64,000 nt of DNA from Streptomyces cynarae (GTDB taxonomy: Bacteria > Actinomycetota > Actinomycetes > Streptomycetales > Streptomycetaceae), in the NCBI RefSeq assembly GCF_025642135.1, contig NZ_CP106793.1, positions 7,966,001-8,030,000 on the forward strand, in the 5' to 3' direction. Both the position numbers and the translations under genes were made by a program. How positions within the stretch are numbered: the stretch's first letter is position 1; every line of letters starts with the position of its first letter. Below the pieces are notes generated by a model. That model was not told the DNA's origin. It was given only the letters and a program-made list of their open reading frames with translations, and made no database searches. This document shows, in pieces, positions 1 to 9,234 of the stretch.

Positions 1-75
1 ATCTTGCGGGGACCTCCGGGTCCTGTGCGCACGAAGGGGAGTGGCGGTGGCAGTGGTAGGGGCGGTCGGCAGATG

Positions 76-837
76 TCACTCGTGGGCGCTGATGCTGCGG
101 CCGCCGTCCACGAGCAGGTTCTGACCGGTGATGAAGGAGGCGTCGTCGGAGGCGAAGAAGGCCACGGCGGCCGCGATGTCCTCGGGGGTCCCGAGTCTGC
201 CGACAGGCGTCCGCGCGGCCGTCCTGGCCCTGTACTCCGCGGGCGTGTGCGCCCACAGGGCCGTGACCACGGCGCCGGGCAGCACGGCGTTGAACCTGAT
301 CTCACCGCCGTACTCGACGGCGAGCTGGCGCACCAGGGCTCCGATCCCGCCCTTGGCCGCCGCGTACGCGGGAAAGCCGTTGAAGCCGATGGCCGCGTGG
401 ATCGAGGAGGTGATCACGACCGCGCCCCCGGCGGCTCTGAGCAGGGGGACGGTCGCCCGGACGCCGTAGAACACCGAGTCGAGGGAGAGCCGCAGCTGGT
501 CGTGCCAGGAGGTGTCGTCCAGTTCGTGGGCGGCTCCGGGCAGGTTCCGGCCGGCGTTGAGATGCAGCACGTCGAGATGCCGGTTCAGCGCGGTGATCTC
601 GGCGACGGTGGCGGCCCACTCGTCGGGCGAGGTCACGTCGAGACGGCGGCTGCGCGCCTGGCCCCCCTCGGCGCGGATCTCCTCGGCCACCCGGTGGGCG
701 GCCTCCGCGTCGACGTCGGTGACGACGACGGACGCTCCCTCGGCGGCCAGGCGGTGGGCGGTGGCCTCGCCGATGCCGGAGCCGGCCGCGGTGAGCAGGG
801 CGGTGCGGCGCGCGAAGCGGGCGAGAGCGGCGGTCAT
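76..837 (-). CDS. SDR family oxidoreductase
   Basis: Classical short-chain dehydrogenase/reductase of 253 residues, cytoplasmic and NAD(P)-dependent. The glycine-rich nucleotide-binding motif is [11 protein letters not shown] near the N-terminus, the next motif is LNAGRN, the catalytic serine is in TSSIHAA and the active-site Tyr/Lys pair is in AYAAAKGG. Its start overlaps the stop of the LacI-type regulator by four bases (ATGA), so the two are probably co-transcribed and translationally coupled. The divergent operon encodes an aldolase, a sugar-acid kinase, a lactonase and an arabinofuranosidase, so oxidation of a sugar or sugar acid is the likeliest role. The exact substrate cannot be read from the sequence. 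Confidence 0.9.
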   Translation of the reverse strand: MTAALARFARRTALLTAAGSGIGEATAHRLAAEGASVVVTDVDAEAAHRVAEEIRAEGGQARSRRLDVTSPDEWAATVAEITALNRHLDVLHLNAGRNLPGAAHELDDTSWHDQLRLSLDSVFYGVRATVPLLRAAGGAVVITSSIHAAIGFNGFPAYAAAKGGIGALVRQLAVEYGGEIRFNAVLPGAVVTALWAHTPAEYRARTAARTPVGRLGTPEDIAAAVAFFASDDASFITGQNLLVDGGRSISAHE

Positions 838-1871
838 GGTGTGTCTCCGGGGCGTGCGGTGGAACCGCGGAGCACCAGATGCGGCTCGGTGGGCACGACC
901 ACGTCTCCTGACGGCGAGCCCTGGATGGCGGCCACGAGGGCGTCGACGGCGGCGGTTCCCAGCTCGTACAGGGGCATGGCCACGGTCGTCAGAGGCGGGT
1001 GGAGGTGCCCGGCGACGGGCAGGTCGTCGTTGCCGACCACCGAGATGTCCTCGGGTATCCGAAGCCCGAGGCTCCGGATCGCGCCCATCGCGCCTATGGC
1101 CTGGGCCAGCGAGCTGGTGTAGAGCGCGGTGACCGGGGGGTGCGTGCCGCCGTCGGCGGGACGGAGCAGTTCCAGTGCCGCGGACACGCCGCCGTCCTCG
1201 GTGAAGTCGCCAGAGGCGACCGCAGCGGCGACTGAGAGCTCCTCGGCGTGCCGCAGGAACGCCTGCTTGCGGGTGTCGCTGGGGGCGATGCCGGGCGGAC
1301 CGGCGATGTGGCCGACCGCGCGGTGGCCGAGGTCGTACAGGTGGTCCAGGGCGGTGACGCTGGAGCGGGCCACGTCCATGGTGACGTTCCGGCCGGACCC
1401 CTCGACCGACCGGTTGAGGAAGACGTGCGGGACCGGACTGCGGCGGAGCGCGTCGAGCAGGGGGTGACCGGGACGGGCCGAGGCGATCAGCAGTCCGTCC
1501 ACGCGGCCCTCCTGGACCAGGTCGTTGAAGGACTCGTCCGCTTCCTGCCCGTCGAAGTCCTCGGCCAGCAGGGAGAGATAGCCGAGCTCACGGGCCCGCT
1601 GGTAGGCGCCGCGGGCGATGGTGACGTACGTCGGGTTGGTGAGGGCGGGAACCAGCAGCGCGAGGGCGTGGGTGCTCGCACCCGCCAGCGCCCGCGCCCC
1701 GGAGTGGGGACGGTAGCCGAGTGCTTCGGCGGCCTCGTGGACGCGCCGCCGGGTCTCCGGCCGGACGGACAGGTCCTGGCGGCCGTTGAGCACCTTGGAC
1801 ACGGTGGCCTTGGAGACCCCGGCCGCCTGTGCGACGTCCACCAGCCTGGCCCGGATGGTCTGTTGAGCCAA
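834..1871 (-). CDS. LacI family transcriptional regulator
   Basis: DNA-binding repressor of 345 residues. The N-terminal LacI helix-turn-helix reads [20 protein letters not shown], followed by the hinge and a periplasmic-binding-protein-like sugar domain (about residues 65-335). The start codon appears to be TTG at 1871, preceded by a GAGAGGGG ribosome site; no better ATG or GTG precedes the helix-turn-helix. It is the first gene of a two-gene minus-strand unit with the SDR gene and is divergent from the aldolase-kinase-lactonase-arabinofuranosidase operon. A perfect GTTCCG/CGGAAC inverted repeat at 1910-1925 sits inside the promoter of that operon and is the probable operator. The inducer is presumably a sugar or sugar acid of that pathway (inference). 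Confidence 0.92.
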   Translation of the reverse strand: MAQQTIRARLVDVAQAAGVSKATVSKVLNGRQDLSVRPETRRRVHEAAEALGYRPHSGARALAGASTHALALLVPALTNPTYVTIARGAYQRARELGYLSLLAEDFDGQEADESFNDLVQEGRVDGLLIASARPGHPLLDALRRSPVPHVFLNRSVEGSGRNVTMDVARSSVTALDHLYDLGHRAVGHIAGPPGIAPSDTRKQAFLRHAEELSVAAAVASGDFTEDGGVSAALELLRPADGGTHPPVTALYTSSLAQAIGAMGAIRSLGLRIPEDISVVGNDDLPVAGHLHPPLTTVAMPLYELGTAAVDALVAAIQGSPSGDVVVPTEPHLVLRGSTARPGDTP

Positions 1872-1902
1872 CAGGGCACCCCTCTCGCTGGATTGGGAGG
1901 TC

Positions 1903-1932
1903 TTGACACGTTCCGGCGACGGAACTTAACGT
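1903..1932 (+). promoter_or_regulatory. Plus-strand promoter with LacI-type operator in its spacer
   Basis: A -35 box TTGACA (1903-1908) and a -10 box TAACGT (1927-1932) are separated by 18 bp. The inverted repeat GTTCCG-GCGA-CGGAAC at 1910-1925 fills the spacer, the position expected for repression by steric exclusion. It lies just upstream of the lacI-type gene and points toward the aldolase operon. Confidence 0.7.
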
Positions 1933-2072
1933 CCGCGGGAGTCGGGGTCAACCGGTTTCCTCAGACGGAAATAGGCGATATATCTGGGCGAAGCCCAACA
2001 AGAGTTCTGCGTGCGGCCCAGCACGTCGGCCGACCGGCATTGACTCCGACCCTTCTGCCAAAGGAACTTCGC

Positions 2073-2120
2073 ATGACGGACATGCAAGGAATCGGCAAGT
2101 CGCTCGGGCCGGTGGGGTGA
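2073..2120 (+). CDS. Putative 15-residue leader peptide of the aldolase operon
   Basis: Short frame MTDMQGIGKSLGPVG starting with ATG at 2073. It has a good ribosome site (AAGGAAC, 6 bp upstream) and stops in TGATG, so its stop shares a base with the ATG of the aldolase gene. The aldolase itself has only a weak GGTGGGG upstream, so translation could depend on ribosomes finishing this peptide. It could equally be the stump of a former first gene. I know of no family match. Confidence 0.4.
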   Translation: MTDMQGIGKSLGPVG

Positions 2121-2788
2121 TGGAGCGTCCCCCCATCACCCCGCAGCTCGGCCGGACCCGGGTCATGGCCATCCTCCGGACCGCAGACGCCTCCGGACTG
2201 CCCGCCGTGGCCCGGGCGCTCGCGGACGGCGGCGTCACCTGCCTCGAGGTCACCCTCACCACCGTCGGTGCACTCGACGCCCTGGCCGACATCCGGGACG
2301 ACCTCGGACCTGCGGTGGCGGTCGGTGCCGGTACCGTGCTGACCACCGGCCAGGCCCGTGACGCGCTGGCAGCCGGGGCCGAGTTCCTCGTCTCCCCGGT
2401 CGTGGACGCCGCTCTGATCCGCACCACCGCGAACAGCGGCATCCCGTGCTACCCGGGTGCCTGGACGCCGACCGAGGTGGCCGCCGCGTGGCAGGCGGGC
2501 GCCGCCGCGGTCAAGCTCTTCCCGGCCTGCACGGGCGGCCCCGCCCATCTGCGCCAGCTGCGCGCGCCGCTGCCGGAGATCCCGCTGATGGCCGTCGGCG
2601 GCGTGGACATCGCCCAGGCGCGCGACTACATCGACGCGGGAGCCCGCGCCGTGGGCATCGGCTCGCCGCTGCTGCGCGGAGCGGACCGGGACCCGAGTGC
2701 GACGGCCCTGGGAGCGCTCACCGAGAGGGCGCGCACCGTGCTCGACACGGTCGGGGCGACCGCCGCGGCCGAGGAGGTCGGCCGATGA
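2120..2788 (+). CDS. eda: KDPG/KHG-type aldolase
   Basis: Bifunctional 4-hydroxy-2-oxoglutarate / 2-dehydro-3-deoxyphosphogluconate aldolase family, class I, cytoplasmic. It cleaves 2-keto-3-deoxy-6-phosphosugar acids to pyruvate and an aldehyde (family knowledge). At 222 residues it is the usual length. The Schiff-base lysine is in AAAVKLFPA (about residue 132), the conserved glutamate in CLEVTLTT, and the phosphate-binding glycines in AVGGVD and GIGSPLL. ATG 2120 overlaps the stop of the leader peptide (TGATG); GTG 2117 is an alternative start one codon earlier. Its stop overlaps the next start by four bases (ATGA), coupling it to the kinase. Confidence 0.9.
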   Translation: MERPPITPQLGRTRVMAILRTADASGLPAVARALADGGVTCLEVTLTTVGALDALADIRDDLGPAVAVGAGTVLTTGQARDALAAGAEFLVSPVVDAALIRTTANSGIPCYPGAWTPTEVAAAWQAGAAAVKLFPACTGGPAHLRQLRAPLPEIPLMAVGGVDIAQARDYIDAGARAVGIGSPLLRGADRDPSATALGALTERARTVLDTVGATAAAEEVGR

Positions 2789-3744
2789 ACAGCGCCCCGC
2801 GCACGCCGTACCTGGTGACGGTCGGGGAGACCCTCGCGGCCCTGTCCGCGTCGCAGCCGGGCCCGCTGTCCCTGGGCGCCGATCTGCGTCTAGGGCTCGC
2901 CGGAGCGGAGTCGAACGTCGCCGTGGGGGTCAGCCGGCTCGGCGGCCGCGCCGTCTGGATCGGCCGCGTCAGCGAGGACGCGCTCGGCGACCTCATCCTG
3001 CGCGAGCTGCGCGCGGAAGGGGTCACCGCCCTCGCCGTACGCGACCCCGCCCCCACGTCGCTCCTGCTGAAGGAACGGCGCACCGCCGGCCACCACCGTA
3101 CGCGCTACTACCGCACCCGCACGGCCGGTGCCGGACTGACCCCGCAGGACATCCCCGAAGACGTCGTCGCCGGCGCGGCCGTCCTGCACCTCACCGGGAT
3201 CACACCCGCGTTGGGCGACGGACCCGCGAAGGCCGTCACGCGGGCCGTGGACATCGCCGCCGACGCGGGAGCGACCATCTCACTCGACATCAACTTCCGC
3301 TCCCTGCTGTGGAGCGAGGAGGAGGCCAGGAACGCCCTGCTGCCGCTGCTGCGCCGCTGCGACCTGGTCTTCGCGGGAGTGCACGAGGCCCGGCTCGCTG
3401 TCCCCGGCACCGACGACCCCGGGGAACTCGCCCGGGGCATCCGCGACCTCGGCCCGTCCGGTGCCGTGATCAAACTGGGTGCCGAGGGAGCGTTCGCCCT
3501 CCTCGACGGACAGCCCCACCGGCAGCCCGCGATACCCGTGCGCGTGCACGACTCCGTGGGCGCGGGCGACGCCTTCGCCGCCGGATACCTCGCCGAACTG
3601 CTCGCGGGTGAGCCACCCGAGCAGCGGCTGAGGACGGCTGCCCTCCTCGGCGCCTTCGCGGTCAGCACCGCGGGCGACTGGGAGGGCCTGCCCCGCCGCT
3701 CCGAACTGGCCCTGCTCGACCACCACGACGACAACGTCCGCTGA
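2785..3744 (+). CDS. PfkB-family sugar kinase (2-keto-3-deoxygluconate kinase-like)
   Basis: Ribokinase/PfkB family kinase of 319 residues. The C-terminal signature DSVGAGDAFAAGY holds the catalytic aspartate, and the N-terminal glycine-rich substrate region includes AGAESNVAVGVSRLGG. ATG 2785 overlaps the aldolase stop (ATGA). A longer frame exists upstream, but it would cover the aldolase gene. Next to a KDPG-type aldolase the expected reaction is ATP-dependent phosphorylation of 2-keto-3-deoxygluconate or its epimer. That substrate is inferred from context, since PfkB kinases are hard to assign by sequence alone. Confidence 0.88.
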   Translation: MNSAPRTPYLVTVGETLAALSASQPGPLSLGADLRLGLAGAESNVAVGVSRLGGRAVWIGRVSEDALGDLILRELRAEGVTALAVRDPAPTSLLLKERRTAGHHRTRYYRTRTAGAGLTPQDIPEDVVAGAAVLHLTGITPALGDGPAKAVTRAVDIAADAGATISLDINFRSLLWSEEEARNALLPLLRRCDLVFAGVHEARLAVPGTDDPGELARGIRDLGPSGAVIKLGAEGAFALLDGQPHRQPAIPVRVHDSVGAGDAFAAGYLAELLAGEPPEQRLRTAALLGAFAVSTAGDWEGLPRRSELALLDHHDDNVR

Positions 3745-3789
3745 ACAGCCCCGCCATCGCCCCATCCCAAGGAAAGTCCCGCGAAGCCC

Positions 3790-4863
3790 ATGCCCACACC
3801 TGCCTCGTCCGGCCCCCTCCTCGTCCTCACCGGCTCCTACACACCCGACACCGGGGGCGACGGCGCCGGACTCGACGTCGTGCGCTTCGATCCGGCGAGC
3901 GGCCGTCCGGCCCCCGAGAGCGGACTGCCACCGCTGCCCGTCAGCGGCGCCTCCTTCCTGGCGGCGCACCCGACCCTGGACGTCTTCTACAGCACGAACG
4001 AGACCGACCCCGGAACCGTCACCGCGGTCACCCGGCAGCCCGACGGCGCCCTGGCGGCCCTGGGCACCCCGGTCGCCGGCGGCGGGACGAACCCGTGCCA
4101 TCTGACCGTCCACCCCGACGGCCGCTGGCTGCTGACCGCCAACTACGGCAGCGACACGGAACCCGGCACCGTGGCCGTGCACCGGCTCGACGAGCACGGG
4201 CGGGTGAGCGGGCCGACCGACGTCGTCGTGCACGAGGGTTCGGGCCCGGTCACCGGACGGCAGGAGGGCAGCCACGCCCACCAGGTCGTCGTCGACCCGG
4301 CGGGCCGCTTCGTGCTGGCCACCGACCTGGGCGCGGACGCGGTGTTCGCCTATGTGCTGGACACCCGCGCCGGAACGCTCGCACAGAGCGCGGTGAGCCG
4401 GCTGCGCGCGGGCTCCGGCCCCCGCCATCTCGCGTTCGCCCCCGGTGGCGAGCTGGTGTTCAGCAGCGACGAGCTCTCCTCCACCGTCACCTGCCACCAC
4501 TACGACGCCCAGACGGGGATCCTGACGGAGGGCTCCGCCGTGCCCGCCACCACGGCCCAGGACGTCGACAACTATCCCGGCGGGATCGTCGCCTCGCCGT
4601 GCGGGCGCTTCGTGTGGGTGACCAACCGCGGAGCGGACACGGTGGCCGCGTTCCGGATCACCGGCTCCGGCCTGACACCGATCGGCGAGGTCCCCAGCGG
4701 CGGCACCTGGCCCCGCGGCCTCACCCTGACGGCCGGTCACCTCCTCGTCGCCAACCAGCACAGCGGCACCCTCGCCGCGCTACGGGTCCGGGACGACGGC
4801 ACCCTCGAACAGCCCGCCCCGGCGGCATCCCTGCCGTCGGTGGTCTGCACGCTTCCCCTCTGA
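3790..4863 (+). CDS. Lactonase family beta-propeller protein
   Basis: Protein of 357 residues of the 6-phosphogluconolactonase YbhE/Pgl-type seven-bladed propeller family, cytoplasmic with no signal peptide. Recognisable elements are LTGSYTPDTGG at the N-terminus, NPCHLTVHPDGRWLLTANYG in the second blade, AHQVVVDPAGRFVLATDLG, GPRHLAFAPGG, and a final WPRGLTLTAGHLLVANQ repeat. Members hydrolyse sugar lactones. Here it would act after the dehydrogenase on an aldonolactone (inference). It starts 45 bp after the kinase, with AAGGAAAG as ribosome site, and is in the same operon. Confidence 0.88.
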   Translation: MPTPASSGPLLVLTGSYTPDTGGDGAGLDVVRFDPASGRPAPESGLPPLPVSGASFLAAHPTLDVFYSTNETDPGTVTAVTRQPDGALAALGTPVAGGGTNPCHLTVHPDGRWLLTANYGSDTEPGTVAVHRLDEHGRVSGPTDVVVHEGSGPVTGRQEGSHAHQVVVDPAGRFVLATDLGADAVFAYVLDTRAGTLAQSAVSRLRAGSGPRHLAFAPGGELVFSSDELSSTVTCHHYDAQTGILTEGSAVPATTAQDVDNYPGGIVASPCGRFVWVTNRGADTVAAFRITGSGLTPIGEVPSGGTWPRGLTLTAGHLLVANQHSGTLAALRVRDDGTLEQPAPAASLPSVVCTLPL

Positions 4864-4909
4864 GAAGCCCGCACAACGTCCCGCACCGCATCCCACGTGA
4901 AAGGCAGCC

Positions 4910-6436
4910 ATGTCCGCCCCCACCACGACCCCCGCACGCTTCACCCTCGACTCGGCCTTCGGGATCGGAACCGTCCACCCCCGTCTGTACGGGTCGTTCA
5001 TGGAACACCTGGGCCGCTGCGTCTACAGCGGTCTGTACGAACCGGGCCACCCCGCCGCCGACCCCGCCGGCCTGCGGCAGGACGTGCTCGCGCTGATCCG
5101 GGAGCTGGGCGTCACCACCGTGCGCTACCCGGGCGGCAACTTCGTCTCCGGCTACCGCTGGGAGGACACCGTCGGACCGCGTAAGGAGCGGCCGGCACGC
5201 CTCGACCTCGCCTGGAAGACCACCGAGACCAACGAGTTCGGCCTCGGCGAGTTCATGGACTTCTGCCGCAAGACCGGCACGGAGCCCATGATGGCCGTCA
5301 ACCTCGGCACCCGCGGAGTGGAGGACGCGCTACGGCTGCTGGAGTACAGCAACCACCCGGGCGGCACCGAACTGTCCGACCTGCGCATCGCCCACGGCGG
5401 TGGGGAGCCGTACGGCATCAAGATGTGGTGCCTGGGCAACGAGATGGACGGCCCCTGGCAGATCGGCCACAAGACGGCCGAGGAGTACGGGCGGCTCGCC
5501 GCCGAGACCGCCCGCGCCATGAGGATGATCGAGCCGGACCTGGAACTGGTTGCGTGCGGCAGCTCGGGCTCCGGGATGTCCACCTTCGCCGCCTGGGAGG
5601 CGACCGTTCTCGAAGCCGCGTACGACCTGGTCGACCACGTCTCGCTGCACGCGTACTACGAGGAGACCGACGGCGACCGGGACTCCTTCCTCGCCTCCGC
5701 GGTCGACATGGAGCACTTCATCGAGTCGGTCGTGGCCACCTGCGACCACGTCCGCGCCAGGCTGAAGGCGACCAAGCGCATCAACCTCTCCTTCGACGAG
5801 TGGAACGTCTGGTACCAGAGCCGGCCCAACCCGCATCACGTCGAGGAATGGCAGCAGGCGCCGCGCCTGCTGGAGGACGTCTACACCGTCACCGACGCCG
5901 TGGTGTTCGGCTCCCTGCTGATCGCCCTGCTGCGGCACGCCGACCGGGTCACCGCCGCCTCCCTCGCCCAGCTCGTCAACGTCATCGCGCCGATCATGAC
6001 CGAGCCGGGCGGGCCCGCCTGGCGGCAGACCACCTTCTTCCCCTTCGCCCAGGCATCCCGGTACGGCCGCGGCCGGGTGCTGCGCGTCGAGGTGGACGGC
6101 CCCACGTACCCCACGGCCCGGTTCGGCGATGTGCCCCTGCTGCACGCCACCGCCGTGACCGACGACGAAACCGGCGCCGTCACCGTGTTCACCGTCAACC
6201 GGAGCCAGAGCGAGGCGCTGCCGCTCGAGATCGACCTGCGCGGCGTCGACGCGCACACCGTCGAGGAGCACCTGGTGCTGTCCGACGCCGACCCCGACGC
6301 CCGCAACACCCTGGACCACCCCGACCGGGTGACACCGCACCCGGCCACCGGCACCCTCGTCAAGGACGGGGTCCTGCGCGCCGGACTGGAGCCCCTGTCC
6401 TGGAACATGATCCGCCTGACACGCACGCAGAGCTGA
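4910..6436 (+). CDS. GH51 alpha-L-arabinofuranosidase
   Basis: Intracellular glycoside hydrolase family 51 enzyme of 508 residues, the usual length for the family, without a signal peptide. It removes terminal alpha-L-arabinofuranosyl groups from arabino-oligosaccharides. The acid/base glutamate is in WCLGNEMDG (about residue 177) and the nucleophile glutamate in SFDEWNVWY (about residue 297). The (beta/alpha)8 barrel is followed by the usual C-terminal beta-sandwich. It is the last gene of the LacI-controlled operon. Its presence suggests that the operon deals with L-arabinose or with oligosaccharides that carry it. Confidence 0.95.
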   Translation: MSAPTTTPARFTLDSAFGIGTVHPRLYGSFMEHLGRCVYSGLYEPGHPAADPAGLRQDVLALIRELGVTTVRYPGGNFVSGYRWEDTVGPRKERPARLDLAWKTTETNEFGLGEFMDFCRKTGTEPMMAVNLGTRGVEDALRLLEYSNHPGGTELSDLRIAHGGGEPYGIKMWCLGNEMDGPWQIGHKTAEEYGRLAAETARAMRMIEPDLELVACGSSGSGMSTFAAWEATVLEAAYDLVDHVSLHAYYEETDGDRDSFLASAVDMEHFIESVVATCDHVRARLKATKRINLSFDEWNVWYQSRPNPHHVEEWQQAPRLLEDVYTVTDAVVFGSLLIALLRHADRVTAASLAQLVNVIAPIMTEPGGPAWRQTTFFPFAQASRYGRGRVLRVEVDGPTYPTARFGDVPLLHATAVTDDETGAVTVFTVNRSQSEALPLEIDLRGVDAHTVEEHLVLSDADPDARNTLDHPDRVTPHPATGTLVKDGVLRAGLEPLSWNMIRLTRTQS

Positions 6437-6458
6437 GGCAGCGGCACGCTGCTCCGCC

Positions 6459-8294
6459 TCACCCCAGCGCACGGTCGAGATTGAACGCCGCGCTGATCAG
6501 GGCGAAGTGCGTGAACGCCTGCGGGAAGTTGCCCTGTTGCTCGCCGGTGTGGCTGATCTCCTCGGCGTACAGGCCCAGATGGTTGGCGTAGGTGAGCATC
6601 TTCTCGAACGCCAGCCGTGCCTCGTCCAGCCGTCCGGCGCGGACCAGTGCCTCGACGTACCAGAAGGAGCAGATGGAGAACGTGCCCTCGTCGCCCCGCA
6701 GGCCGTCCGGGCTGGCCTGTGGGTCGTAGCGGTAGACCAGGGAGTCGGAGACCAGGTCCTGGGTGAGTGCGTCCAGTGTGGACAACCACTTTGGGTCGGT
6801 GGGCGCGATGAACTTGGCCAGGGGCATCATCAGCACGGATGCGTCCAGCACGTCGCTGTCCTCGTGCTGGACGAAGGCCTGGCGCTTGGCGGACCAGCCG
6901 CGCTGCATGATCCGCCGGTAGATGGTGTCGCGGCACTGCAGCCAGCGCACCATGTCGGCGGGCAGGCTGCGGCGTCGGGCCATCCGGATGGCCCGTTCGA
7001 TCGCCACCCAGCACATCAGCCGCGAGTACAGGAACTTCTTGCGGCCGCCGCGGGTCTCCCAGATGCCCTCGTCCGGTTGGTCCCAGTGGTCACAGACCCA
7101 GTCCACCAGCGCGCAGACCTGGTCCCACTGGTCGCTGGAGATGGGCTGCGCCCACTTGTCGTAGAGATAGATGGAGTCGATCAGGGCGCCGTAGATGTCG
7201 AGCTGGAGCTGGTCGGCGGCCGCGTTGCCGACCCGGACCGGCGCGGAGCCCTGATGGCCCTCGAGATGGTCGAGTTCGTACTCGGGCAGGTCGCTGCGGC
7301 CGTCGATGCCGTACATGATCTGCAGCGGGCCGGACGGTCCGCCGTCGCCGGGTGTGATGTGCCGGGTCACGAACTTCATGAACGCCTCGGCCTCGTCGGC
7401 GAACCCGAGCCGCAGCATGGCGTAGACGCAGAAGGCCGCGTCGCGCACCCACACATAGCGGTAGTCCCAGTTGCGTTCGCCGCCCAGCCGCTCGGGCAGG
7501 CTGGTCGTCGGCGCCGCCAGGATCGCGCCGGTCGGGGCATAGGTGAGCAGCTTCAGAGTGAGGGCGGAGCGGTGCACCATCTCCCGCCAGCGACCGCGGT
7601 AGCGGGACTGGTGCAGCCAGCGCCGCCAGTACTCCACCGTGGCGGCGAACTGTTTCTCGGCCTCGACACGTGCGCACATGCGCGGCGCCAGATGGTCACC
7701 GACCTGGTCCAGGGCGAACACCGTCGACTCGCCCTCGGCGAGTTTGAAGTCCGCCCACACGTCCCGGTCGTCGCCTTCCAGCGGGACGGTGGCGGTCAGG
7801 GCCAGTGACAGGTCGGCGGACTCGAAGACCGCCACGTCACCGAGCAGCCGCAGAGTGTGCGGCTGCCTGCCGTAGTCGAACCGTGGAGCCACCCGTACGC
7901 GGAAGGGCAGGGAGCCCCGCACGCACAGGACCCTCCGGATGAGTCGGTGGCGTTCGGTCTCGACCGATGCCGCCCCGACGGGCATGAAGTCCTGCACCTC
8001 GCCGACGCCGTCCTCGGTGAAGAACCGCGTGATCAGGACATTGGTGTCGGGGAAGTAGAACTGCTTCGTGCGGCCCGGCACGGTCGCGGCGAGTTCGAAG
8101 CACCCGCCCCGCTCGGTGTCCAGGATGGCGCCGAAGACGCTCGGGCAGTCGAAGGAGGGGCAGCAGTACCAGTCGATGGTGCCGTTGCTTCCCACCAGGG
8201 CGACGGTGCGCATGTCACCGATCAGACCGTGGTCGGCGATCGGCAGGTACCGGGAGCGCCCGGGCCCGTACTGCTCGCTCGGCGTTTCGGCCAT
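6459..8294 (-). CDS. GH15-family glycoside hydrolase (trehalase/glucoamylase-like)
   Basis: Cytoplasmic protein of 611 residues with the N-terminal DUF5911/beta-sandwich region (YLPIADHGLIGDMRTVALVG, then GTIDWYCCPSFDCPSVFG) and a C-terminal (alpha/alpha)6 barrel of GH15 type (ERNWDYRYVWVRDAAF, YGIDGRSDLPE, EEGIWETRGG-like segment DEGIWETRGG). Actinobacterial members include trehalases and glucan-acting glucoamylase-like enzymes, so the substrate is open. ATG 8294 is chosen because AGGGAGG lies 7 bp upstream; a longer frame begins at 8348 without a comparable site. It is convergent with the arabinofuranosidase gene, with only 22 bp between the stops. Confidence 0.88.
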   Translation of the reverse strand: MAETPSEQYGPGRSRYLPIADHGLIGDMRTVALVGSNGTIDWYCCPSFDCPSVFGAILDTERGGCFELAATVPGRTKQFYFPDTNVLITRFFTEDGVGEVQDFMPVGAASVETERHRLIRRVLCVRGSLPFRVRVAPRFDYGRQPHTLRLLGDVAVFESADLSLALTATVPLEGDDRDVWADFKLAEGESTVFALDQVGDHLAPRMCARVEAEKQFAATVEYWRRWLHQSRYRGRWREMVHRSALTLKLLTYAPTGAILAAPTTSLPERLGGERNWDYRYVWVRDAAFCVYAMLRLGFADEAEAFMKFVTRHITPGDGGPSGPLQIMYGIDGRSDLPEYELDHLEGHQGSAPVRVGNAAADQLQLDIYGALIDSIYLYDKWAQPISSDQWDQVCALVDWVCDHWDQPDEGIWETRGGRKKFLYSRLMCWVAIERAIRMARRRSLPADMVRWLQCRDTIYRRIMQRGWSAKRQAFVQHEDSDVLDASVLMMPLAKFIAPTDPKWLSTLDALTQDLVSDSLVYRYDPQASPDGLRGDEGTFSICSFWYVEALVRAGRLDEARLAFEKMLTYANHLGLYAEEISHTGEQQGNFPQAFTHFALISAAFNLDRALG

Positions 8295-8396
8295 CGCAGC
8301 CTCCCTGACCACCGGATACGCGCACCGCAGGTCCCAGGGTAGGCGCAAGGCGAGGGGGCGGCACGGGGAGCGGATCCGCGCCCGGCCTCGGGGTCC

Positions 8397-9176
8397 TCAG
8401 GCCGTGATCACGCGGACGCCCGCCTCCTCGAACCGCCGCACCGTGTCCGCCCCGGCCGCCGTGTCCGTGACCAGGGTGTCCACCGCCTCCACCGCGCAGA
8501 TCCGCGCGAAGGCGCGCTGCCCCAGCTTGCTCGAGTCCGCCGCGACGACCACGCGCGCGGCGCGCTCGCACAGCACACGGTTGATCGCTGCCTCCGCCTC
8601 GTCGTGCGCCGCCGCGCCGTGCGTGACGTCCAGGGCCACGACGCCGAGCACGGCCACGTCCAGGGTGATCTGGCCGAGTACGCCGTCCGCGAGCGGACCG
8701 ATCAGCTCGTACGACTGCGGTCGCGCGACCCCGCCGGTGACCACGATCTTGAACTGGGGACGCACGGCCAGCTCGTTGGCGATGTTCAGCGCGTTGGTGA
8801 CGATCGTCAGCGCGGGGGAGCCCGACGTCAGGTCGCCGCGCACCGCGAGCGCCCGCGCCACCTCGGTGGTGGTGGTGCCGCCGGTGAGACCCACCGCCTC
8901 GCCGGGCGTGATCAGGCCGGCCACCGCATGTGCGATGCGCTGCTTCTCCGAGGCGCGGCGGGCGGTCTTGTAGCGCAGCGGCAGTTCGTAGGAGACCCCG
9001 TGCACCACCGCGCCGCCCCGGGTGCGCACCAGCATCTGCTGCTCCGCGAGCTGGTCGAAGTCGCGTCGGATCGTCGCGGCCGACACCCCGAGCCCGGCCG
9101 CCGCCTCCTCGACCTCCAGCCGGCCCCGCTCGACGAGCAGCTCCAGCAGCGCCTTCCAGCGGGCGTCGCGGGACAT
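8397..9176 (-). CDS. DeoR/GlpR family regulator (AgaR-like)
   Basis: Repressor of 259 residues. It has an N-terminal DeoR helix-turn-helix (VEEAAAGLGVSAATIRRDFD) and a C-terminal sugar-phosphate sensor domain containing TGGTTTTEVARAL, VTGGVARPQSYE and DSSKLGQRAFARI. Start ATG 9176 has GGAGAG nearby; two upstream in-frame ATGs exist (for example 9236) but lack sites. It is divergent from the SIS-domain and class II aldolase genes. With them it looks like the regulator of an amino-sugar or ketose-phosphate module. The spacer carries inverted repeats suited to a dimeric or tetrameric DeoR protein. Confidence 0.88.
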   Translation of the reverse strand: MSRDARWKALLELLVERGRLEVEEAAAGLGVSAATIRRDFDQLAEQQMLVRTRGGAVVHGVSYELPLRYKTARRASEKQRIAHAVAGLITPGEAVGLTGGTTTTEVARALAVRGDLTSGSPALTIVTNALNIANELAVRPQFKIVVTGGVARPQSYELIGPLADGVLGQITLDVAVLGVVALDVTHGAAAHDEAEAAINRVLCERAARVVVAADSSKLGQRAFARICAVEAVDTLVTDTAAGADTVRRFEEAGVRVITA

Positions 9177-9234
9177 CCCACTCTCCGTTTCCTCGGCCTT
9201 GCGGGTGACCCTAGCGCACAGCACTTCCGTCGCC

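Noticed and set aside
1..75. Gene start or terminator at the left edge
   Set aside because: Too little sequence is available; I see no clear hairpin or reading frame continuing into the window.
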